Source: Rhodobacterales bacterium LSUCC0031
GTDB taxonomy: Bacteria > Pseudomonadota > Alphaproteobacteria > Rhodobacterales > Rhodobacteraceae
Direction: 5' to 3'
Assembly (NCBI GenBank): GCA_015689735.1
Contig: WVSP01000001.1
Span: forward strand, 236,001 to 300,000
DNA: 64,000 bases
Shown: in pieces, positions 1 through 7,048 of the stretch
Position numbering within the stretch: the stretch's first letter is position 1
Layout: every line of letters begins with the position of its first letter
Position numbers and translations under genes: made by a program
The notes under the pieces: model-generated
Database searches by the model: none
Told to the model about the DNA's origin: nothing
Seen by the model: the letters and a program-made list of their open reading frames with translations, nothing else

Positions 1-1527
1 TATGCGCCCCGGTCCGATGAAGCACCGCGCGATGACGGGCCGTTGCGCATCGCCGTCTATGCGCGTGACCATACCGCCCGCCGCTGTGTCGCGCTGTCGC
101 TCCTGGCGCTCGAACTGCTGGCCATGGACCGCGATGATTTCGAGGTGCATTTTTTCGGCCAAGCCGAACTTTCCTTTATGGAAGCGCCCTATGCGGCCGT
201 GAACCATGGTGTTTTGACCGCACCACAGCTTGCAGCGCTCTATCGCAGGTGTGACGTCGGTATTTGTTTTTCAGGCACGAATTATTCCCTCGTCCCGCAA
301 GAGATGATGGCCTCTGGCTTGCCCGTGGTCGAGTTGGATGGCGAAAGCACGCGGGCAATCTTTCCCAAGGGTGTGGTCACCCTCGCCGGGCCAGACCCCC
401 GTGATATCGCCGCCAAGTTGGCAAAGCTGCTTGACACCCCGACGCTACGCCACGACCAGGCCAAGCGGGCGTCTGATTGGGTGGCTGGCTTTTCATGGGA
501 CGCCAGCGCGAGGATTGTCGAGGCGGCGATCCGCGATCGATTGCTGGCACGCAAGCCGCGCAAGATCGCGGCGCCAAGCGTGGCCAAGTCCAAGCAGGTC
601 TTGCTTGATGTGGTCATTCCGACATGGAACGGAATGGGCGAATTGCCCGCGGTTATCGGCGCTTTGCGCGGTCAAGGTATGGCCGAGGATATCCAAATAC
701 ATTGTATCGACTCCCAATCCACTGATGGCACGGCGGAATGGTTGCGATCACAGGCCGATATTGCCTTGATCCAGATCGACCAGGCCTCGTTTCAGCATGG
801 GCGCACCCGCAACCAAGCGGCCGCGGCGGGGGCTGCACCGCTTATCGCCTTTCTCACCCAAGATGCCATCCCTGCAACCCGGACATGGGCGCAAGACATT
901 TGCGCCATGTTTACCCATATGCCCCAAGCAGCGGGGCTTTTTGGCCGACATCTACCCTATCCGCATCACCCGGCAGGGGTCCGCCGCGAGATTGATGATC
1001 ATTTCGCCAATATGATGGGCCACCCCCTTGCCCTGTCGCGCGAGACCGATCCTGACAAATGGGCTTCAGGCGATGTGGGATGGCGGCAATTCCTGCATTT
1101 CTATTCCGACAATAATTCGGCCATGCGTCGCAGCGTTTGGGCCGAGCTGCCCTATCCCGAGGTGGATTATGGCGAAGATCAACTTTGGGCGCGCGACATC
1201 ATCGCGGCTGGGCTGACCAAGTTATTCGCGCCCACGGCCTGTGTTTATCATTCGCATGATTACGACCCCGACGAGACATTCAAACGCGCCCGCACGGAGG
1301 CTGCGTTTTTCTTCAGATATTTCGGCTACACGCTAGGGGACGGGTCGGAAGAAGAGATCGCCGTCAGGATCGACCGTGAACAAATCGATTATCGCGGCTG
1401 GGCCTATCGCCACCGCGTCCCCCCCGAAGAAGAACCCCGCCGCATTGCCAACATCGCAGCGAAACACCGTGGCTGGAAAGCGGGGCTGGATGAGGCGCGG
1501 GGGCCATGCACTGTGAAAGTGAACTGA
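1..1527 (+). CDS. Two-domain glycosyltransferase (WsaF-like/GT4 part followed by GT2 domain), 5' truncated by window edge
   Basis: The frame is open to base 1, so the true start lies to the left; the first possible internal start is a TTG at 43. The first ~180 visible residues resemble the C-terminal half of a GT4/GT-B transferase such as the rhamnan-synthesis WsaF type (DVGICFSGTNYSLVPQEMMASG, then PVVELDGES). From about base 600 a second, GT2-type domain begins (VVIPTWNG, then IDSQSTDGT) and continues to a conserved YGEDQLW motif. GT2 enzymes are cytoplasmic and add nucleotide-activated sugars to a growing glycan. The gene ends 3 bases before the sulfotransferase gene, so the two are probably co-transcribed and act on the same surface polysaccharide. 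The acceptor and sugar cannot be told from sequence. Domain calls are fairly firm; the full length is unknown. Confidence 0.85.
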   Translation, partial: YAPRSDEAPRDDGPLRIAVYARDHTARRCVALSLLALELLAMDRDDFEVHFFGQAELSFMEAPYAAVNHGVLTAPQLAALYRRCDVGICFSGTNYSLVPQEMMASGLPVVELDGESTRAIFPKGVVTLAGPDPRDIAAKLAKLLDTPTLRHDQAKRASDWVAGFSWDASARIVEAAIRDRLLARKPRKIAAPSVAKSKQVLLDVVIPTWNGMGELPAVIGALRGQGMAEDIQIHCIDSQSTDGTAEWLRSQADIALIQIDQASFQHGRTRNQAAAAGAAPLIAFLTQDAIPATRTWAQDICAMFTHMPQAAGLFGRHLPYPHHPAGVRREIDDHFANMMGHPLALSRETDPDKWASGDVGWRQFLHFYSDNNSAMRRSVWAELPYPEVDYGEDQLWARDIIAAGLTKLFAPTACVYHSHDYDPDETFKRARTEAAFFFRYFGYTLGDGSEEEIAVRIDREQIDYRGWAYRHRVPPEEEPRRIANIAAKHRGWKAGLDEARGPCTVKVN

Positions 1528-1530
1528 CGA

Positions 1531-2244
1531 ATGAATAGCAGCAGAATAAGGTCTGATAATTTGCAAAGCGAAAATAGAAAAACGCCGAGGATATTTTTGC
1601 ACCTAACAAAGACCGCCGGTGGCACACTAAAATCAGCCATCGGGAAAACACCTGGTTTATCGACATACTTTGTATATGGCTCTGACGATGTCGAGAACTT
1701 CCGGAATGTTTCACCCAACACATTCGATCTTATCTATGGTCACTCCATTTTCGGTCTGCATCAAAGAATAGGCCTTCATGAAGATACACGTTACATATGC
1801 TTTATGCGGCATCCGATTATGCGAACTATTTCTCATTACTACCATTTAAGAAACGTCGATTTCGGTCCGATTGGAGATCGAATTCGAGAATCTAACGATA
1901 TCAATGACTTTTTCGCCAATCATCGCCATTGGGAGTTTTCGAATTTCATGATGAAAGTTATTTCAGGTGTTGGAAATAGTACCCCACCAGAAGACGTAAA
2001 TATTTTCCGACGTGCGGTTGAAATTCTGGATACGCGATTTGACTTTGTTGGATTTCAAGAGTTCTTTCCAATTTCCGTCCGGGCCTTGGGTGAGTATCTT
2101 GGGCATAAGATTGATATTGATCGAGACATCAATATTGGTCGCTACAATTTAGGAGATGTATACCCTGAAACTATCGCCCGTATCGAGATTTTAAATCAGC
2201 AAGATCTTCGACTATATAAGTTTGCACTTCGCAAGTTTCTGTAA
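1531..2244 (+). CDS. Sulfotransferase family protein (PAPS-dependent), likely polysaccharide sulfation
   Basis: This 237-aa protein has a 5'-phosphosulfate-binding loop near its N-terminus (LHLTKTAGGTL, residues 23-33) and a 3'-phosphate-binding segment (CFMRHPIMRTISHYYHLR, about residues 90-107). Both are hallmarks of the Sulfotransfer_2-like family, which moves sulfate from PAPS to sugars. It has no signal peptide, so it is cytoplasmic. It starts 3 bases after the glycosyltransferase stop. Its base composition differs sharply from its neighbours: bases 1561-1620 are 43% G+C by count, and it uses AT-rich codons such as ATA, AAA and TTT that are rare elsewhere in the window. This suggests recent transfer. 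The substrate, presumably the glycan made by the upstream enzyme, is inferred from context only. Confidence 0.85.
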   Translation: MNSSRIRSDNLQSENRKTPRIFLHLTKTAGGTLKSAIGKTPGLSTYFVYGSDDVENFRNVSPNTFDLIYGHSIFGLHQRIGLHEDTRYICFMRHPIMRTISHYYHLRNVDFGPIGDRIRESNDINDFFANHRHWEFSNFMMKVISGVGNSTPPEDVNIFRRAVEILDTRFDFVGFQEFFPISVRALGEYLGHKIDIDRDINIGRYNLGDVYPETIARIEILNQQDLRLYKFALRKFL

Positions 2245-2472
2245 ATTGAAGGTCAAATGCGTGCATTTTTCCACGCTGCCAATCCAAGGTCTGCTACCAC
2301 CTTCTTGTAACAGTGTTTTGGGCGCGCGTGACTATTCCAGGCCTGCCTTTCTGTCGCGCCTTTGCAGTATTCCGCGGTGCGATTGCCTCCATCATCGCTT
2401 AAGCTACGTTGCGTGCGCGCTTCACTTGCGCTCACGAAGGTAAGCGTGGCGTGATCGGCAATCTTGCCCCGC

Positions 2473-2952
2473 TCACCTCACCCCAAACTCCGCCAGCACT
2501 GCCGCATAGATCGGTCGTTTGAATGGCACGATCAGCGACAGCAGTTCAGGCCCGGTCATCCAGCGCCAGTCCGAGAATTCCACATCCTTGTGCGTCAGGT
2601 TGATTACGCGATCGGGGGCGGTCAGCTCAAACTGTACCCATTTCTGCGCCTGCCCGCGATAGCGACCCTTCCAGCGGGTCGGCACAACCTCGGGCGGCAG
2701 GTCGTAGTGGTGCCAATCGGCGGTCTCGGCCAGCAGCCTAACATCGCCCGCATCGACGCCGGTTTCTTCCCGCAACTCGCGATAGGCGGCATCCAGCGGC
2801 GTTTCGCCTGTGTCGATGCCGCCCTGTGGCATCTGCCATGCGGGGCTGTCCATATCGGCGCGTTGGCCGGCAAAGACGCGGCCATCGACATGGGTCAGCA
2901 CCACGCCGACGCAAGGGCGATAGGGCAGGCGCGCGATCTCGTCCGGCGTCAC
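2473..2952 (-). CDS. rppH: RNA pyrophosphohydrolase RppH (NUDIX)
   Basis: A NUDIX hydrolase of about 159 aa that removes pyrophosphate from the 5' end of mRNAs and so starts their decay. The NUDIX box is complete (GGIDTGETPLDAAYREL followed by REETGV). The family start LPYRPCVGVVL and the motif PQGGID are typical of RppH/NudH. I place the start at a GTG at 2952 (V-TPDEIARLPYRPC), 4 bases after the ctpA stop, with a purine-rich GGGGAAA just ahead. A TTG 24 bases further upstream would lie inside ctpA and is less likely. It is the last gene of the gpmI-envC-ctpA-rppH run. Substrate assignment rests on family resemblance and on this conserved neighbourhood. Confidence 0.92.
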   Translation of the reverse strand: MTPDEIARLPYRPCVGVVLTHVDGRVFAGQRADMDSPAWQMPQGGIDTGETPLDAAYRELREETGVDAGDVRLLAETADWHHYDLPPEVVPTRWKGRYRGQAQKWVQFELTAPDRVINLTHKDVEFSDWRWMTGPELLSLIVPFKRPIYAAVLAEFGVR

Positions 2953-2956
2953 GGGG

Positions 2957-4291
2957 TCAGTTTCCCCGCGGGCCAAGCGCGTTGAGGCCGGTCAGGATGT
3001 CGATCGCATAGGCCAGCTGGTAATCCTCATTGCGCAGGCGAGCTGTCGCCTCGGCGATGGCTTGTTCGGCTTCCAGCTGGCGCAATTCATCCTCGGACAG
3101 GGTGGAATTCTGGATCGCACCGCGCAAGCTGGCTTCGTTGCGGCGGGTTTGTGCCTCTTCCTCGTCCTCGGGAGTTTCCACGGCAGGGCGCTGTTCGACC
3201 AAGATATCGGGCGCGATGCCCAAGGCTTGGATCGAGCGGCCCGAGGGCGTGTAGTAAAGCGAGGTGGTCAGCCGCATGGCACCGTTGCCCGCCAGCGGCA
3301 TGATCGATTGCACCGAACCTTTGCCGAAGCTGTTGGTGCCAACGACCACGGCGCGGCGGTGATCTTGCAACGCGCCTGCAACGATTTCCGACGCCGAGGC
3401 AGAGCCGCCGTTGATCAGCACCACCATCGGCAGCCCGTCGATCAGGTCGCCGGGGGTGGAATTGTAGCGTTCCCCATCCTCGGCGCGGCGACCACGGGTC
3501 GAGACGATCTCGCCTTGCTCAAGGAAGGCATCCGAGACACGGATCGCCTGGCTGAGCAAACCGCCGGGGTTGTTGCGCAGGTCCAGAACGACGCCGTTGA
3601 GGTTATCAAGCCCGCCCATCTCGGCGATCAGGCCGCGCAGCCCGTCTTCGAGGTTGGGATAGGTCTGATCGTTGAAGGTTGAAACCCGCAAGATCGCGGT
3701 ATTGCCTTCTAGCCGCGCGCGCACGGCGGTGAGGCGGATGCGGTCGCGCACGATGGTGATGTCAAAGGGCTGATCGCGGCCTTCGCGTACCACGGTGATC
3801 ACGATTTCTGATCCGACCGGGCCGCGCATCATATCGACCGCCTGCTCCAGCGTCAGACCCAAGAGCGCCTCGCCATCGACATGGGTGATGAAATCGCCCG
3901 CCTCGACGCCCGCGGCCATGGCGGGGGTGTCGTCCATGGGCGTGATGACGCGCACGAAACCATCCTCTTGCGTCACCTCGATGCCAAGGCCACCGAATTC
4001 GCCCCGTGTTTGCACCTGCATGTCGCTAAAGTCATTGGGCGGCAGATAGCCCGAATGTGGATCAAGCGATGTCAGCATGCCGTTGATCGCCGCCTCGATC
4101 AGCGCGGCCTCGTCAACCTCTTCGACGTAGTTGGCGCGGATCCGTTCAAAGATGTCGCCAAACAGGTCAAGCTGCTCATAGACCGAGGCATTGGCGCGGT
4201 CTTCTTGTGCGATCAGCGGCCCCGCGATTTGCGTGCTGAGCAAAACGCCGCCAGTGATGCCACATATCGCGGCGATGATCAGCTTGTTCAT
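2957..4291 (-). CDS. ctpA: S41-family carboxy-terminal processing protease CtpA
   Basis: A 444-aa periplasmic serine protease. The N-terminus is a hydrophobic signal or anchor (MNKLIIAAICGITGG, then IAGPLIAQE). It is followed by the family segment YEQLDLFGDIFERIRANYVE, a PDZ domain at roughly residues 90-185, and the S41 catalytic core. That core contains LDLRNNPGG, the serine motif NGGSASASEIV and the lysine motif GTNSFGKGSVQ, so the Ser/Lys dyad looks intact. Start: AAGGA lies 8 bases ahead of ATG 4291; upstream in-frame starts would overlap the preceding gene. It follows the EnvC-like gene by 17 bases and precedes rppH by 4. CtpA enzymes trim periplasmic proteins, including peptidoglycan hydrolases, which fits the EnvC-type neighbour. 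The C-terminal tail is rich in Glu and Arg. Confidence 0.95.
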   Translation of the reverse strand: MNKLIIAAICGITGGVLLSTQIAGPLIAQEDRANASVYEQLDLFGDIFERIRANYVEEVDEAALIEAAINGMLTSLDPHSGYLPPNDFSDMQVQTRGEFGGLGIEVTQEDGFVRVITPMDDTPAMAAGVEAGDFITHVDGEALLGLTLEQAVDMMRGPVGSEIVITVVREGRDQPFDITIVRDRIRLTAVRARLEGNTAILRVSTFNDQTYPNLEDGLRGLIAEMGGLDNLNGVVLDLRNNPGGLLSQAIRVSDAFLEQGEIVSTRGRRAEDGERYNSTPGDLIDGLPMVVLINGGSASASEIVAGALQDHRRAVVVGTNSFGKGSVQSIMPLAGNGAMRLTTSLYYTPSGRSIQALGIAPDILVEQRPAVETPEDEEEAQTRRNEASLRGAIQNSTLSEDELRQLEAEQAIAEATARLRNEDYQLAYAIDILTGLNALGPRGN

Positions 4292-4308
4292 GGCATCCAT
4301 CCTTCGTG

Positions 4309-5466
4309 TCAGTCGCGCCCGCCGCCGATGAACCATTCCGCCGGATCGACAGGCACACCGTTGTCGCGCAACTCTATATAAAGCGTTTCCGAGAGGGCAG
4401 CGCCACTCCCTTGCAGGGCTGCCACGATCAATTCTTCGGTGTCGGCCCCGGCACCTGCGGGCATCAACCCCAAGGGGCCAGCCGCCGGGATAATCGCACC
4501 CGTGCTGACATAAACGGTATCGAGGCCGGCCAATACAAGTAAATAGCCTGCCTCTGGTTCAAGAATAATGACGTTTCCGTAATCAAGAAGTGGGCCAGCA
4601 TAGCGCACCGATGCAGGCCATGGTGCCGTGACCAAGGCCCCAGCGCGGGTGGCATAGACCAAACCGGGGCGCGATACGCCCGCGGCGTCCACCTCCCCAT
4701 AGGCACGCAGCAACGCCCCCAGAACCGGCATCGGCAAGCGACCGCGCGCCATGCCAAACGCGGGCAGATCGGGTAGCGCAGGCGCGGATGTGGCAGGGGA
4801 TGTGGCCAGCAAACCCGACAAGGTATCGAGCGAATCGACGCTCTCGATCAGTTGGTTCATCGCGATATCGTCGCTGAGGAAATTCTCCGGCAGCATGCGG
4901 CGTTCGGCGATGGCTTGGCTGAGTTGGGTGCGCGCCTCCTGCGCGCGTTCGAGCGCATCGCTCAATTCCCGAAGCGCCCGATCTTGAAGCGCACGCAGTG
5001 CGGCCAATTCCTCCAGTTGGGTACGTAACGCGCGCGCCTGTGCCGCGACACCGGGTGTCACCTCGGACACGATCATCCCGGCCCGTGCGGTCCCAAGCGG
5101 GCCTTCGGGATGCATCATCAAGATCGGCGCGGGGGCGCCCTCGATACGTTGCAGCACGCCAAGCAGCCGTGAAAGCCGGTCACGCTCCGCATCAAAGGCC
5201 AACAGGATTGTCCTTTCGCGCAACGCGGCTTGCCGGATCCCTTCGCGCATCGCCAAGAGACCTTCCTCATAGGCGCGCACCGTCTGGGTCAGCGCCTCGA
5301 CACGGTCACGCGCACCTTGCGCTTCAAGCAGGGCAAAGCCTGCCTGTTCCAACATCTCCGCGGCGCGCGCAGCGGTCTGATCGGCGCTGACCTCGGCCCG
5401 GACCGGGTTGGCCCCGACGAGACAGGCCAAGATGACATACACAAGAACCAAGCAACGCGACATCAT
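4309..5466 (-). CDS. EnvC-like murein hydrolase activator (M23/LytM-type fold, degenerate)
   Basis: A 385-aa secreted protein with a signal peptide (MMSRCLVLVYVILACLVGANPVRAE). Next comes a long helical, Ala/Glu/Arg-rich stretch (about residues 30-220) typical of the EnvC coiled coil. At the C-terminus is a LytM-like domain containing the family landmark YGNVIILEPEAGYLLVLAGL. In active M23 peptidases this region carries zinc-binding histidines (DHG and YGHL-type motifs). Here those positions read LEPE and LAGL, so the domain is almost certainly not an active peptidase and probably activates an amidase, as EnvC does. The start ATG overlaps the gpmI stop (ATGA), implying translational coupling. 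Adjacent ctpA and rppH match the usual order in this family of bacteria as I recall it. Confidence 0.85.
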   Translation of the reverse strand: MMSRCLVLVYVILACLVGANPVRAEVSADQTAARAAEMLEQAGFALLEAQGARDRVEALTQTVRAYEEGLLAMREGIRQAALRERTILLAFDAERDRLSRLLGVLQRIEGAPAPILMMHPEGPLGTARAGMIVSEVTPGVAAQARALRTQLEELAALRALQDRALRELSDALERAQEARTQLSQAIAERRMLPENFLSDDIAMNQLIESVDSLDTLSGLLATSPATSAPALPDLPAFGMARGRLPMPVLGALLRAYGEVDAAGVSRPGLVYATRAGALVTAPWPASVRYAGPLLDYGNVIILEPEAGYLLVLAGLDTVYVSTGAIIPAAGPLGLMPAGAGADTEELIVAALQGSGAALSETLYIELRDNGVPVDPAEWFIGGGRD

Positions 5467-6992
5467 GTGATCAATGATTGCCCCGTCATCTCGGGTGGTT
5501 GGTTCAGGCCCATCAAGGACAGGATGCTGGGCGCAAGATCGGCCAAGCTTCCGTGTGTTAGCCGCGCGCCCTTCGGGCCACCGAACAAGGCCACAGGCAC
5601 GGGGTTGGTGGTATGCGCTGTATGCGGACCGCCACTCACCGGGTCGATCATGGTTTCGCAATTGCCGTGATCGGCTGCCACGATCATAGCGCCGCCCGCC
5701 GCTTCCACAGCGGCCAGCGCACGGCCCAAGCCCTGATCCACCGTTTCGCAGGCACGGATCGCGGCCGCCAGATCGCCGGTATGGCCCACCATGTCGGGAT
5801 TGGCAAAGTTCACCACGATCAAGTCATAATCCGCCGCAATCGCCGCGACCAGGTGATCGGTCACCTCGGCGGCCGACATCTCGGGCTTCAGATCATAGGT
5901 CGCGACCTTCGGCGATTGCGCCATGTAGCGATCTTCGCCACTGACCGGCTGTTCCTTGCCGCCGTTCAAGAAAAACGTGACATGGGGGTATTTCTCGGTC
6001 TCGGCGATGTGGAATTGGCGCAAGCCATGGGCCGCGACCCATTCGGCCAGCGTATTCCGGATCTCTTGCTTGGGATAGACCGCGGTCATGAAGCGATCAT
6101 GGGCAGCCGAGTAATCGACCATGCCGAGTGCCGCGGCTAATGCGGGGCGCGGGCCGGTGTCGAAGGCATGGAAATCAGGATCGGCCAACGCTGAGAGAAT
6201 CTCGCGCGCGCGGTCAGCCCGGAAATTGAGGCAGAAGATCCCATCGCCATCGCGCATGCCCGTGTAACCATGCATGATCGTGGGCTGGACGAACTCGTCT
6301 GTCTCGCCGCGGGCATAGGCCATCTCGACCGCCAGTTCGGGGCTTTGGGCTGCGAAATCGCCCTTGGCTTCCGACATGGCGGCAAAGGCGCGTGCGACAC
6401 GATCCCAGCGATTGTCGCGATCCATGGCGAAATAGCGCCCGATGACGGTCGCGAAGGTGGCGCCATGCGGCAGGGCGGCGCGCATCTGGGCAAGGCTGCC
6501 GAGCGCCGAGCGCGGGGCGACATCACGCCCATCCGTAATGACATGGATCAGCACCGGCACACCGGCAGCGGCGATCACGGCAGCAGCGGCCATCAAATGG
6601 CGATGTTGGGAATGCACCCCCCCATTCGAAGCAAGGCCAAAGAGATGGGCCTTGCCCCCGCTTTGGCGCAGCACCGCGATGAAATCTGTCAGCGCGGGTT
6701 CTCGGCCAAGGCTGCCTGTATCGATCGCGTCATCGATCCGCACGAGGTCCATCGGCACAACGCGGCCTGCGCCGATGGTCGTATGGCCCACTTCGGAATT
6801 ACCCATCTGCCCTTCGGGTAGGCCCACGGCACGTCCATGGGTCACCAGCTCTGCATGAGGGCATGTGGCCATTAGCCGGTCGAAATGCGGTGTCTTGGCC
6901 AAATGCGGGGCATTGCCCGCGGCGCTTGGGCCGATACCCCAGCCATCAAGGATACACAGTACGACGGGTTTATATGGGCGATCAACCGGCAT
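5463..6992 (-). CDS. gpmI: 2,3-bisphosphoglycerate-independent phosphoglycerate mutase
   Basis: A 509-aa cytoplasmic metalloenzyme that interconverts 3- and 2-phosphoglycerate in glycolysis. The N-terminal metal-binding motif VVLCILDGWG and the phospho-serine motif GQMGNSEVGHTTIGAGR (Ser66) are intact. The C-terminal metal site shows as VNFANPDMVGHTG and ADHGNCE. Length is normal for GpmI (~510). The start at ATG 6992 is fixed by a strong AAGGAGG at 6999-7005, 6 bases upstream; the frame continues further upstream without a good start. It overlaps the envC-like gene by 4 bases. Only 56 bases separate it from the RTX gene upstream on the same strand, so its promoter must lie in that gap or in read-through. 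Confidence 0.97.
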   Translation of the reverse strand: MPVDRPYKPVVLCILDGWGIGPSAAGNAPHLAKTPHFDRLMATCPHAELVTHGRAVGLPEGQMGNSEVGHTTIGAGRVVPMDLVRIDDAIDTGSLGREPALTDFIAVLRQSGGKAHLFGLASNGGVHSQHRHLMAAAAVIAAAGVPVLIHVITDGRDVAPRSALGSLAQMRAALPHGATFATVIGRYFAMDRDNRWDRVARAFAAMSEAKGDFAAQSPELAVEMAYARGETDEFVQPTIMHGYTGMRDGDGIFCLNFRADRAREILSALADPDFHAFDTGPRPALAAALGMVDYSAAHDRFMTAVYPKQEIRNTLAEWVAAHGLRQFHIAETEKYPHVTFFLNGGKEQPVSGEDRYMAQSPKVATYDLKPEMSAAEVTDHLVAAIAADYDLIVVNFANPDMVGHTGDLAAAIRACETVDQGLGRALAAVEAAGGAMIVAADHGNCETMIDPVSGGPHTAHTTNPVPVALFGGPKGARLTHGSLADLAPSILSLMGLNQPPEMTGQSLIT

Positions 6993-7048
6993 CAGGGGCC
7001 TCCTTGTCGGTGGTTCTAGGCAGCCACCGCCCAAGGCGCAAGCGATCC

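Noticed and set aside
2245-2472. Small open frames on both strands between the sulfotransferase gene and rppH
   Set aside because: They are about 60-70 codons, have no ribosome site and no recognisable product. A transposon remnant was considered because of the acquired gene nearby, but I see no terminal repeats or transposase motif.
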